Positions 8,061 to 14,259 of a DNA stretch of 14,701 nt are shown here, piece by piece (the stretch's first letter is position 1; each line of letters starts with the position of its first letter). The notes beneath the pieces are model-generated. The model saw only the letters and a program-made list of their open reading frames with translations, was not told where the DNA came from and made no database searches. A program made the translations under genes and the position numbers. Source of the stretch: SIAJ01 sp035258765 (GTDB lineage: Bacteria; Planctomycetota; Planctomycetia; Gemmatales; Gemmataceae); assembly GCA_035258765.1 (NCBI GenBank), contig DATFWZ010000195.1:1-14701 (forward strand), written 5' to 3'.

Positions 8061-8344
8061 GGGCTGGCCTTGAGATGGGTGGGGGAAGCCGGCCGGGCGA
8101 GGGGACCGGAAGACGCTGCAAGCGTACTTCACCCCGATCGGGCGGCGAGAACCCCGTTCAATCGTACGAGTCAAAGTTGAGTCTAGGCCGAAGAATCCGG
8201 ATTGGACCAGAGAATTGCTTCGGAAACGGGTGAGCCTGAGTCGCATTGGCGGTCGAGTATGCCGGCTGGGTGGGGCGGAGCGGTGTGGGTCCCTCGCGCG
8301 AAGATTGCCACGGGCGGGGGGGTGATTTGGCAACCTTCAACTTT

Positions 8345-8374
8345 CAGTCGAATCGACTGGCTGCCAATCTGGCA
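8345..8374. promoter_or_regulatory. Two adjacent inverted repeats, possible operator
   Basis: CAGTCGAATCGACTG (8345-8359) is a perfect 7-bp dyad around a central A. Two bases later TGCCA-ATC-TGGCA (8362-8374) is a second perfect 5-bp dyad. Either alone could be chance; together in a gene-free region they are a possible binding site. They lie over 160 bp upstream of the nearest recognised promoter, so the target gene is uncertain. Confidence 0.25.
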
Positions 8375-8534
8375 CCCGTCGTATTTGTCACCCTCGCGTC
8401 GCTAAGCCGCGACGCGGTACGGCAATCTCGCCGTCATGGTCGTGATCGCTCACCGGACGTGGTTCCCCCGGGCCGCCGGGTGACCAACCAGCGAACAATC
8501 GTGCCAGCGGCGCGTAGGCTACCGCGGCCCGAAA

Positions 8535-8563
8535 TTGGCCAAAGCGAAGGCCGGCCCTATACT
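8535..8563 (+). promoter_or_regulatory. Sigma-70-like promoter for the first four-cysteine protein gene
   Basis: TTGGCC (8535-8540) and TATACT (8558-8563) are separated by exactly 17 bp; the -10 matches the consensus at five of six positions. Transcription would start near 8570, giving a leader of about 40 nt before ATG 8613. This also argues against translation from the TTG at 8535, which lies inside the -35 box. Confidence 0.5.
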
Positions 8564-8612
8564 CTTCCGCGGCCCTTTCGACCCGACTCGCGCCCCACGG
8601 TTTGCACTCGTC

Positions 8613-8825
8613 ATGACGGATTCCGTCCGCGGGGAGGCTGTGCCTCCGCCCGCCGCCAAGGTCCTGCGCTGCTACGCCTGCGGGCGAACGGTCGCCTGCA
8701 CGGAGGAGGAAGTGACGCGGTATACCCAGACGGGGTGGCCGAGCTGCTGCGGGGAGACCATGTCGCTATTCGCGCCGGCCGACTGGTCGGGAAAGCCGAC
8801 GCCGGATCAAGAGTCGCGGCCGTGA
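8613..8825 (+). CDS. Small four-cysteine (zinc-ribbon-like) protein, copy A
   Basis: This gene encodes a 70-residue protein of unknown function. The core is LRCYACGRTVAC...GWPSCCGETMSLF: a CxxC pair followed 21 residues later by CC, an arrangement that suggests a structural zinc site. A fifth Cys lies at CGRTVAC. The tail is short and polar. The same core, aligned without gaps, occurs in the convergent gene at 8850-9080, so the two are paralogues. ATG 8613 is supported by a promoter at 8535-8563; no clear Shine-Dalgarno is present. The stop codon lies in the loop of a GC-rich hairpin. It could be a DNA- or RNA-binding or redox protein or a metal chaperone; nothing in the sequence decides. Confidence 0.75.
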   Translation: MTDSVRGEAVPPPAAKVLRCYACGRTVACTEEEVTRYTQTGWPSCCGETMSLFAPADWSGKPTPDQESRP

Positions 8826-8831
8826 GCCGCG
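8815..8831 (+). terminator. Hairpin enclosing the stop codon of copy A
   Basis: CGCGGC (8815-8820) and GCCGCG (8826-8831) form a perfect 6-bp GC stem around CGTGA, whose TGA is the stop codon. No U-tract follows. It could serve as a terminator or a 3'-end stabiliser. Confidence 0.4.
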
Positions 8832-8839
8832 GGAAGTGT

Positions 8840-8858
8840 CCCGGTGTCGTCAGCCGGG
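8840..8858 (-). terminator. Hairpin enclosing the stop codon of copy B
   Basis: CCCGG (8840-8844) and CCGGG (8854-8858) pair around a 9-nt loop that contains the stop codon of the minus-strand gene (8852-8850). Together with the hairpin at 8815-8831 it gives each convergent gene its own 3' structure. Confidence 0.35.
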
Positions 8859-9080
8859 CGGCACGTGCGGGGCCGGCGGCAGTGCGGGCCCTTCGAGGGG
8901 AGTACTGTCGCCGCCGGGCCGCTCGGTTTCGACGAAGAGGGTCATCACCTCCGAGCAGCACTTCGGCCAGCCCAGGCGCATGAACGTCATCAGGTCGGCG
9001 ATGGTGGCGTCGCGGACGCGGCCGCAGACGTGGCACATGAGCATCCGCCGCGGGGGCCGTGGAGGTGAGTCCGAGGGCAC
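8850..9080 (-). CDS. Small four-cysteine (zinc-ribbon-like) protein, copy B
   Basis: This 76-residue protein has the core LMCHVCGRVRDAT...GWPKCCSEVMTLF. Over the 34 residues from the first Cys to LF it aligns with copy A without gaps and shares 14 identical positions, including all four motif cysteines, CGR, GWP, E, M and LF. A Pro/Gly-rich tail (PLEGPALPPAPHVPPG) differs from copy A. I chose GTG 9080: the frame is closed by TAG at 9095-9093, the N-terminus MPSDSPPRPP then resembles copy A's MTDSVRGEAVPPP, and a good promoter lies about 50 bp upstream. ATG 9044 and ATG 9038 are possible but would leave almost nothing before the first Cys. Function is unknown; a structural zinc site is inferred. 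Confidence 0.75.
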   Translation of the reverse strand: MPSDSPPRPPRRMLMCHVCGRVRDATIADLMTFMRLGWPKCCSEVMTLFVETERPGGDSTPLEGPALPPAPHVPPG

Positions 9081-9132
9081 GGGGGCGGTCGCCTAACCGG
9101 GCGCGGCGCCAGCGGGGGCGAGTGTGTCGTCG

Positions 9133-9161
9133 TATATAGACGGGAGGGGGAGGCGTGACAA
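9133..9161 (-). promoter_or_regulatory. Sigma-70-like promoter for the second four-cysteine protein gene
   Basis: On the minus strand TTGTCA (9161-9156) and TATATA (9138-9133) are separated by exactly 17 bp. Transcription would start near 9126, giving a leader of about 45 nt before GTG 9080. TATATA stands out strongly against the GC-rich background. Confidence 0.5.
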
Positions 9162-9238
9162 GGGCGGGCTATCGCGCCAGGCGCTTGACGCCACATTCCC
9201 GCGGACGCGGTGATCGACCAGAGCCCCTACCCCCTTCC

Positions 9239-10093
9239 TCATTCCCAATCCCCCGCCAGCACCTCGTCGCTATCGGGCGTGCAAGCCGACCACCACGTCT
9301 CCGGGCTGATTGTCGCGGAGACCGAGCGCACCGAGCCGTCCGCCAGGCAGACCTGGATGCCGCCGGTGTGGCCGGTCGCGGCGCGCCGCGGGTCGCACGC
9401 GTCGCCCATGTACGGCGTCGGCAGCTGCTGGAACTTCGATGCCGGTCCGGTCAGAAAGACCGCGAAGGCCGGTTGCCATGGGTCCGTATCGACGCGCGCC
9501 CAGAGCGTCCCCTGGGTGTTGCACCGCGCGTACTTCTCGGCGAACAGGATGGTCGTGGAGGTGCCGTCTGGAAAACTCGCCGGGATTCGGGCCGCGCCTT
9601 GCCAATCCTTCGCGCCGCCCACGCCGAACACGCGAAAGTTCCCGGCGTAACTGCCAACGGCCCGGGTGGAGTCGAGCAACCCGCCCGCCGGCTTGCTGGG
9701 ATCGGACGGGCATTGGTAAAGCGGCACCGCGCGCCCGGACACGTTGTTCCGGCGAACGTCGTAGGTGTCCGTCGCGGCGCTGTAGGAGACCGCATAGAGG
9801 TTATGCTGCTCGGCGAATGGCAGCAGGTGGAAGAACAGCCCGCCGTACGTCCGCTCAGCGGTGTGCGGGAAATAGCCGAGCATCGGCGGCATGCTCTCCA
9901 TGGTGTCGTGGCAATGGTGGGCCGCCAGGCCGAGTTGTTTGAGGTGGTTCTGACACTTCAGCCGGTTGGCGGCCTCGCGGACCTTCTGGACGGCCGGCAG
10001 CAGCAGCCCGAGCATCAAGCCGATGATCGCGATCACGACCAACAGCTCGATCAGCGTCATGCCCGGCCGCGAGGGGTGGACAGGACGTGGCAT
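9239..10093 (-). CDS. DUF1559 prepilin-type (pseudopilin-like) protein with H-X9-DG motif
   Basis: This 284-residue member of the DUF1559 family, hugely expanded in planctomycetes, is a type II secretion/type IV pilin-like protein. The N-terminal prepilin signal reads RPG|MTLIELLVVIAIIGLMLGLLLPAVQ; prepilin peptidase would cut after G11, and E16 is the conserved Glu5 of the mature protein. The segment KVREAANRLKCQNHLKQLGLA follows, as in the family. Near the C-terminus H-TGGIQVCLA-DG is the H-X9-DG processing-associated motif, followed by SVSATISPETWWSACTP, the usual ending. ATG 10093 is fixed by a strong Shine-Dalgarno GGGGAGGAG (10108-10100); the frame extension to 10195 is rejected. Short dyads at 9174-9184 and 9199-9210 lie downstream of the stop but are weak terminators. 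The assembled structure or cargo of DUF1559 proteins is not established. Confidence 0.93.
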   Translation of the reverse strand: MPRPVHPSRPGMTLIELLVVIAIIGLMLGLLLPAVQKVREAANRLKCQNHLKQLGLAAHHCHDTMESMPPMLGYFPHTAERTYGGLFFHLLPFAEQHNLYAVSYSAATDTYDVRRNNVSGRAVPLYQCPSDPSKPAGGLLDSTRAVGSYAGNFRVFGVGGAKDWQGAARIPASFPDGTSTTILFAEKYARCNTQGTLWARVDTDPWQPAFAVFLTGPASKFQQLPTPYMGDACDPRRAATGHTGGIQVCLADGSVRSVSATISPETWWSACTPDSDEVLAGDWE

Positions 10094-10203
10094 CGGTATC
10101 TCCTCCCCAAAATCGGGGCCCGGATCGGGAACAACCATGCGGTACGGTCGCGCGAGGCAGCACGCGGCGGAAACCGGACGGGCACTGCAATTCACGATTC
10201 AGG

Positions 10204-10227
10204 GCGGGGCCGGCGGGCCGGTCCCGC
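10204..10227 (-). terminator. Strong GC hairpin after the small secreted protein gene
   Basis: GCGGGGCCGG (10204-10213) and CCGGTCCCGC (10218-10227) form 10-bp arms with one mismatch and a 4-nt loop, beginning nine bases past the TAA of the minus-strand gene. No U-tract follows. It probably separates this gene's transcript from the DUF1559 gene. Confidence 0.5.
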
Positions 10228-10235
10228 AATTCCGA

Positions 10236-10703
10236 TTACAGGGTGAACGTCTGCTTGAGGACCACCTCCCCCCCTTGGACCACCGTGATGGTGGCACTGG
10301 TGAACTTCACGTCCGTGATGACCGCCGTCCAGTTGTTGTTGGGGAACCCCGCCTCCTTCGCGGTGGGCTGTCGCGGTTCCGGCGTGGCAATCGCGAAGAA
10401 GACTTCCCCGTTCTTGACCTTGTCCGCCGAGATGGTGATGGTGACCGTCACCGTCACCCCGACATTCTGACCGGGCGCGGCGTTCCCCCCGGAGTTGTAG
10501 CCGGTGGTACTGGCCACCCCGGACGCTTCCAGGGTAATGGTCACGTCCCCGTTGCCCAGCCCGGCCAGGGTGCCGGTGGCGGTCAGCGTCGTGCCGTTGT
10601 CCGTGAAGTTCGGGCCCCTGGGCTTAAAGTGAACGCTCTCGGCCACGGCCACCGCGGCCATGGCCCCGACAACAATCAGCGCTAGACCTGCGATGCGTCG
10701 CAT
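10236..10703 (-). CDS. Small secreted beta-rich protein of unknown function
   Basis: This 155-residue protein has a clear signal peptide, MRRIAGLALIVVGAMAAVAVA|ES, with an A-V-A cleavage site at residue 21. The mature part (134 residues) has no cysteine, is rich in Thr/Val/Asn alternation typical of a beta-sandwich, and contains ATGTLAGLGNGDVTITL, NAAPGQN and a KNGEVFFAIAT segment. I recall similar small exported proteins with a GxLAGLGNGDVxxxL core in planctomycetes and some other bacteria, but no function is known to me. ATG 10703 is supported by the Shine-Dalgarno GAGGGGGG a few bases upstream and by the signal peptide. A GC hairpin follows the stop. It lies 142 bp upstream of the DUF1559 gene on the same strand, but the hairpin makes separate transcription likely. 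Confidence 0.85.
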   Translation of the reverse strand: MRRIAGLALIVVGAMAAVAVAESVHFKPRGPNFTDNGTTLTATGTLAGLGNGDVTITLEASGVASTTGYNSGGNAAPGQNVGVTVTVTITISADKVKNGEVFFAIATPEPRQPTAKEAGFPNNNWTAVITDVKFTSATITVVQGGEVVLKQTFTL

Positions 10704-11138
10704 GATGTGTACCCCCCTCGTTGCGCGGCCGGACGGCCAGTCAACGGATGTAAATGACGGTCAGTGAGATCTCTCAGTCCGAGAGTCCGCCGTCGTGCTG
10801 CCTTGATGGATCGGCCAATCGAATAGTGGAGAGTCCGGGAGGGGCCTCTGCTCAACGGACACGAACGCCACAGCAAAGAGGTGAGACAGTTGCCGTGACG
10901 CTCACCCGGATGTTAGTCGGGGGGATTTAATGAATTCCAATCGAATTCAAAAGAAATCCAAGAAAATTCCATGACGACCAAATTGGGTTCGGCGAGTACT
11001 AGCAGTTCATTTTGCCGAGAAGTCTCTGAAATCCCAGCTGCGTTCGCCTGACTCACTGGCCGAGCACAATTGTGTACTGAACCGAATCCACTTAAGAAAG
11101 TAACGCTGAGGGGGCACCCCAGTCGTGGTCCGTGGCAA
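10704..11138. other. 435-bp gene-free region with an AT-rich island
   Basis: This stretch lies between the small secreted protein gene and the end of the prenyltransferase-like gene, both minus strand. About 10921-11040 is markedly AT-rich against the GC-rich surroundings and contains two GAATTC sites 11 bp apart (10932, 10943). The sequence GAGAGTCCG occurs twice (10781-10789, 10829-10837), the first forming the right arm of a CTCTC-AGTCC-GAGAG dyad (10771-10785). A perfect 10-bp palindrome CACAATTGTG lies at 11065-11074. I see no ORF with family resemblance and no tRNA. The promoter of the 10703 gene should be here, but no well-spaced hexamer pair is convincing. Confidence 0.45.
11106..11122 (-). 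terminator. Probable rho-independent terminator of the prenyltransferase-like gene
   Basis: On the minus strand CTGGGGTGCCCCCTCAG folds into a 6-bp stem (CTGGGG with CCC-T-CAG, one bulged base, short loop), starting 16 bases after the TAG stop. It is followed by a T-rich run (GTTACTTTCTT), the best U-tract of any hairpin in the window. Confidence 0.45.
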
Positions 11139-12149
11139 CTATCGCGGTATTGGGAACAAGTGCCCCCACCCCAGCAAATGCCTGTCCGCCGGCGGAGGCT
11201 CGACCGGCGACAGCGCCCCTGCCATCACCAGCGTCCCGACCTGGAAGTAACACGCGTCCACGTCCGACGGGCTGCCCGGGAAGTGGCCGAACCCGCCGTC
11301 GCGATTGCGACTCCGCAACGCCCACTCGGCCGCCCGGTCGAGCGCCTGGCGACACTCCGGCCGGTCGCCGCCGAGCTGCCGGATCACGAATGCCGCGTCA
11401 AAGGTCGCGTGCCGGTCACGAGCGGGCGGGTTCAACATCCAGCTGCCGTCCGGCTTCTGGTCTTTGAGTGTCCGCTTCACCATCGCGTCGGCCTTCGGGG
11501 TCGGCTCGCCGACGAGCCGGTAGTAGTGGGCCGCGTGGAACGTGGCCGCGATGTGGTCACTCAGGTATCCGTCTGCGTCCTGCACCATCAGTGCTTTGAT
11601 CTTGCGGTCCGCCTCCTCGGGGATCGCTTTACCAGAGGCCAGGTACGCGAGCGGGAAGAAGCTGGTCATGTACGGCGGCAGGTCCCTGTAGTCCGCCTTG
11701 AGGACGAAGTCGAAGACCGGCAGCGGGTCGTAGTTGGGCTTCGTGCCGAGTGCCTTGAGGGCCATGACGGCCATCGTCGTGTTGTACGCCCGCCCGGCTG
11801 GCGACTTCGGATCGACCGTCCCGGCCACGTTTACGAACGCGCCGTCCGGCCGTTGTCGCGACAACAGAAACGCGCGCGTCTTACTCTCGTTCGGCAGCTT
11901 CCAGCCGAACGTCTTGTGGATGACGACCGCGTACGCGACCGGGGCGAGGTCGCTGTAAGCGCTGTCGGAAATGCCCTCGTAGAACAGGTCGATCCCGGGA
12001 CGAAAGGAGCCGTCCGGCATCGCGGTCCGCTGGAAGAACCTGCGAAGGCCTCTGAGGACTTCCTCAGTCGCAGCCGGCTTCTCCTGGGCGAATGCCGGAC
12101 TCAGGACGGATAGGCCGAAGATGGCGGCGCCGATGGTTCGGGAGTACAT
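11139..12149 (-). CDS. Secreted prenyltransferase/squalene-oxidase-repeat (alpha/alpha-toroid) protein
   Basis: This 336-residue exported protein is related to the alpha/alpha-toroid superfamily of protein prenyltransferase beta subunits and triterpene cyclases. A signal peptide (MYSRTIGAAIFGLSVLSPAFA|Q, about 21 residues) precedes at least four helical-hairpin repeats marked by a PDG[SAG]-like turn: QRTAMPDGSF, LLSRQRPDGAF, LKDQKPDGSWM and LRSRNRDGGF. Near the C-terminus GGFGHFPGSPSDVDACYF resembles the GG(F/L)...YHTCY region of farnesyl/geranylgeranyl transferases, but the zinc-ligand His position is Asp. The DxDD acid motif of squalene-hopene cyclase is also absent (DVDA only). Known catalysis is therefore doubtful. 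ATG 12149 begins the signal peptide; the extension to 12275 would overlap the divergent WD40 start and is rejected. The ribosome-binding site is weak. Confidence 0.82.
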   Translation of the reverse strand: MYSRTIGAAIFGLSVLSPAFAQEKPAATEEVLRGLRRFFQRTAMPDGSFRPGIDLFYEGISDSAYSDLAPVAYAVVIHKTFGWKLPNESKTRAFLLSRQRPDGAFVNVAGTVDPKSPAGRAYNTTMAVMALKALGTKPNYDPLPVFDFVLKADYRDLPPYMTSFFPLAYLASGKAIPEEADRKIKALMVQDADGYLSDHIAATFHAAHYYRLVGEPTPKADAMVKRTLKDQKPDGSWMLNPPARDRHATFDAAFVIRQLGGDRPECRQALDRAAEWALRSRNRDGGFGHFPGSPSDVDACYFQVGTLVMAGALSPVEPPPADRHLLGWGHLFPIPR

Positions 12150-12224
12150 GGGCTCGAAGGTATCCGGGCCTCGGCGCGTGAGCAAGCAACTAAACGAATG
12201 AAGCCAGGTTGCCGGTCCAGGCGC

Positions 12225-12252
12225 TTGACCCGCTCGCCCGTCGGGGGATAAT
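12225..12252 (+). promoter_or_regulatory. Sigma-70-like promoter immediately before the WD40 gene
   Basis: TTGACC (12225-12230) and GATAAT (12247-12252) are separated by 16 bp, each matching five of six consensus bases. Only seven bases lie between the -10 box and ATG 12260, so the predicted start site falls on or next to the start codon and the mRNA would be leaderless. This is the best consensus promoter in the window. Confidence 0.55.
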
Positions 12253-12259
12253 CGGTGGC

Positions 12260-13225
12260 ATGCCTGCACACGCACTGACCCGCATCTCGCTCCTCATCAC
12301 ACTCCTCGTCGGAGTTACGGCCAATTCGCAGGACGGGCAGACCCTTGGCGGACATACCGGCTGGGTCGGCGGGGTCGCGTTCGCGCCGGATGGCAAGACG
12401 CTCGCCACCGCCAGCGCCGATCGCACCGTCAAGCTGTGGCATCTCGCCACCGGGAAGGAACTTCCTCCTCTCAAAGGACACGCGGACGCGGTCGTCGGCG
12501 TCGCTTACAGTCCGGACGGGCGTTACGTCGCGACCGCGAGTCACGACGGCACGGCGCGGATTTGGGACCCGGCCACCGCCCGCGAATTGCGCACGCTCCC
12601 GGGTCATCGCGGCGCCGTGCTGGCCGTCGCGTTCAGCCACGACGGCCGCCTGCTCGCGACCGGGGGCCTCGACGGCGACATCCGCCTGTGGGAGCCGACG
12701 ACCGGGGCCGAGTTGGTGGTCCTTCGCGGACACGGGTCGTGGGTCAACGGCCTGGCGTTCAGCTCCGATGGCGAGACGCTCGCCTCGGTCAGTTCGGACA
12801 ACACAGTCCGCTTGTGGGACGCCCCGGAGCGGGTGGCGCGGGCCCGCATCCACCCGAACGTGGGCGAGTTGCGGTCGGTCGCGTTCGCGCCGGACGGCAA
12901 GACGTTCGCGGTCGGCACGCGGTACGGGCTGGTCAAGGTATGGGAATCGACCGGCCGGGAAGAATTGGCGACGCTCCGCGGGCATTCCGCCGACGTCTGG
13001 GCGGTCGCGTTCAGCCCGGACGGCCGGACTCTGGCCACCGGCGACGGCGACTGGATTCGGCCCGGCGACATCCGGCTCTGGGACACCGCGACCTGGAAAG
13101 AGCGCCCGGGCCTGCGACACACGGGCGAGGTGCTCTCACTGGCGTTCGCCCCGAAGGACCTGTTCCTGGCCGCGGGGGCGTGGGACAAATCGGTCAAGCT
13201 GTGGGACCTATCAGTGAAAAAGTGA
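12260..13225 (+). CDS. Secreted seven-bladed WD40 beta-propeller protein
   Basis: This 321-residue protein has an N-terminal signal or anchor (PAHALTRISLLITLLVGVTA) followed by seven WD40 repeats (residues 28-321). Typical units run GHTGWVGGVAFAPDGKTLAT...VKLWHLATGKEL and GHADAVVGVAYSPDGRYVAT...ARIWDPATAREL. Seven repeats close a full propeller with nothing left over, so the protein is one scaffold domain that should bind a partner protein. Blade 6 has a short insertion (GDGDWIRPGDIRLWD), and blades 5 and 7 are the most degenerate. I chose ATG 12260 rather than the in-frame upstream start at 12209, because a consensus promoter at 12225-12252 would otherwise lie inside the gene. The sugar-isomerase-like gene follows 26 bp downstream, suggesting a two-gene operon. 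No enzymatic motif is present. Confidence 0.9.
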   Translation: MPAHALTRISLLITLLVGVTANSQDGQTLGGHTGWVGGVAFAPDGKTLATASADRTVKLWHLATGKELPPLKGHADAVVGVAYSPDGRYVATASHDGTARIWDPATARELRTLPGHRGAVLAVAFSHDGRLLATGGLDGDIRLWEPTTGAELVVLRGHGSWVNGLAFSSDGETLASVSSDNTVRLWDAPERVARARIHPNVGELRSVAFAPDGKTFAVGTRYGLVKVWESTGREELATLRGHSADVWAVAFSPDGRTLATGDGDWIRPGDIRLWDTATWKERPGLRHTGEVLSLAFAPKDLFLAAGAWDKSVKLWDLSVKK

Positions 13226-13251
13226 TCGACACGGACGACAGGAGCCTATCC

Positions 13252-14244
13252 ATGTTCGACCCCACCTCTCCCCTCCATCGTCGCGACCTGCTCGCACTCT
13301 CGGCGGCGGCCGGGGCCGCTCTCCTAGCTACCGGGGCCGAGCCCAAGGCCGCGCCCACGAAGGACGCGCCGCGGAAGCGCTACGCGATGAAGAAGTCGAT
13401 CAACCAGTGGGCCTTCCCGTACCCGGGCAAGATGTCCCTCGAGAAGTGCCTCCAGCTCGCCAAGGACGCCGGGTTTGATGGGATCGAGCTCAATTACGAC
13501 CTGGACAATGACCTCTCGCCCAAGTCTGGGCCGAACGAGTTCGAGGCGATCCGGAAGACCGCGGAGCGGATCGGGATCGCGATCAGCGGGCTGTGTTCGT
13601 TCCTGTTCTGGCCCTACCCACTCTCCAGCAACGATCCGGCCAAGCGCGGCCGCGGTCTGGAGCTGGCCGGCAAGATGGTCGAAGCCGCCCATCACTTGGG
13701 AACCGAGAATTTGCTCGTCGTCCCCGGGGCGGTCTGCATCCCGTGGCGCACGGACCACGAGCCGGTCCCGAACGACGTCTGCGACAAGCGGGCCCGGGAG
13801 GCGGTCGGCAAGCTCCTCCCGCAGGCCGAGAAGCTCAAGGTCAGCCTCAACATCGAGAACATTTTCTTCAACGGCTACCTGATGACCCCGACCGAGATGA
13901 TTGCCTTCGTCGAGTCATTCAAGAGTGACTGGGTGAGGGTCCATTTCGACACCGGGAACATCATGGAATACCAGTACCCGGAACACTGGGTGGACCAGCT
14001 TGGCAAGCGAATCAAGAACGTACACCTGAAGGAGTACACGAAGAAGGGGACCGACCACTCGCTGGAGGCGTTTCGCCCACTCCTCGACGGGACGACCAAC
14101 TGGCCCGCGGTGCTCGAAGCGTTTGACCGGGCTGGGTACGGGGGATACCTTACGTTCGAGTATTTCCACCCGTACCCGCACTTTCCCGAGGCGTTGATCT
14201 ACCAGACCAGCGATTCGCTCGACCGGATGCTGGGTCGGAAATAG
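13252..14244 (+). CDS. Tat-exported sugar phosphate isomerase/epimerase-like TIM barrel (AP endonuclease 2 superfamily)
   Basis: This 330-residue xylose-isomerase-like TIM barrel (Pfam AP_endonuc_2) is related to hydroxypyruvate isomerase, tagatose/xylulose epimerases and similar metal-dependent enzymes acting on sugars or inositols. A twin-arginine signal (HRRDLLALSAAAGAALLATGAE, residues 9-30) predicts folded export to the periplasm. The barrel runs from about 48 (KSINQWAFPYPGKMS). The expected metal ligands are present: E202 in NIENIF, D233 in HFDTGN, H258 in NVHLKEY and E303 in LTFEYFHPY. The active site therefore looks intact; the substrate cannot be read from sequence. ATG 13252 is fixed by AGGAG (13240-13244) seven bases upstream. 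The reading frame is open far upstream through the WD40 gene, but that part is a shadow. It is probably translated from the WD40 mRNA and converges on the next gene 15 bp away. Confidence 0.93.
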   Translation: MFDPTSPLHRRDLLALSAAAGAALLATGAEPKAAPTKDAPRKRYAMKKSINQWAFPYPGKMSLEKCLQLAKDAGFDGIELNYDLDNDLSPKSGPNEFEAIRKTAERIGIAISGLCSFLFWPYPLSSNDPAKRGRGLELAGKMVEAAHHLGTENLLVVPGAVCIPWRTDHEPVPNDVCDKRAREAVGKLLPQAEKLKVSLNIENIFFNGYLMTPTEMIAFVESFKSDWVRVHFDTGNIMEYQYPEHWVDQLGKRIKNVHLKEYTKKGTDHSLEAFRPLLDGTTNWPAVLEAFDRAGYGGYLTFEYFHPYPHFPEALIYQTSDSLDRMLGRK

Positions 14245-14259
14245 CTGGCCAAATAGTCC

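Larger units (their letters stand above)
8061..8612. other. 552-bp gene-free region between divergent genes
   Basis: This region lies between the start of the beta-helix gene (minus) and the small four-cysteine protein gene (plus) and must contain promoters for both. It holds two neighbouring dyads (8345-8374) and a convincing plus-strand promoter (8535-8563). For the beta-helix gene I see only isolated hexamers (TTGACT at 8174-8169, TAGACT at 8187-8182) without good spacing. The open frames across it have no family resemblance, and no RNA gene was recognised. Confidence 0.5.

Noticed and set aside
3588..8188. Shared 11-mer TGAGTCTAGGC at 3588-3598 and 8178-8188 as a common regulatory element
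   Set aside because: Tens of repeated 11-mers are expected by chance in a window of this size, and the two sites differ in position relative to their genes.
8246..8983. A 245-codon plus-strand open frame over the gene-free region and the small four-cysteine gene
   Set aside because: Composition is Arg/Gly/Ala/Pro-rich without any recognisable motif. It runs through the promoter and over a gene with clear paralogy in another frame.
9177..12229. Shared 13-mer CCAGGCGCTTGAC near 9177 and 12217 as a common promoter element
   Set aside because: About one or two repeated 13-mers are expected by chance, and only the 12217 copy is followed by a -10 box at proper spacing.
12436..13251. Long open frame running through the WD40 gene into the isomerase-like gene, implying a 602-residue fusion
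   Set aside because: The upstream part is low-complexity Arg/Gly/Pro sequence typical of a GC-rich shadow frame. The Tat signal, AGGAG site and family start all place the true start at 13252.
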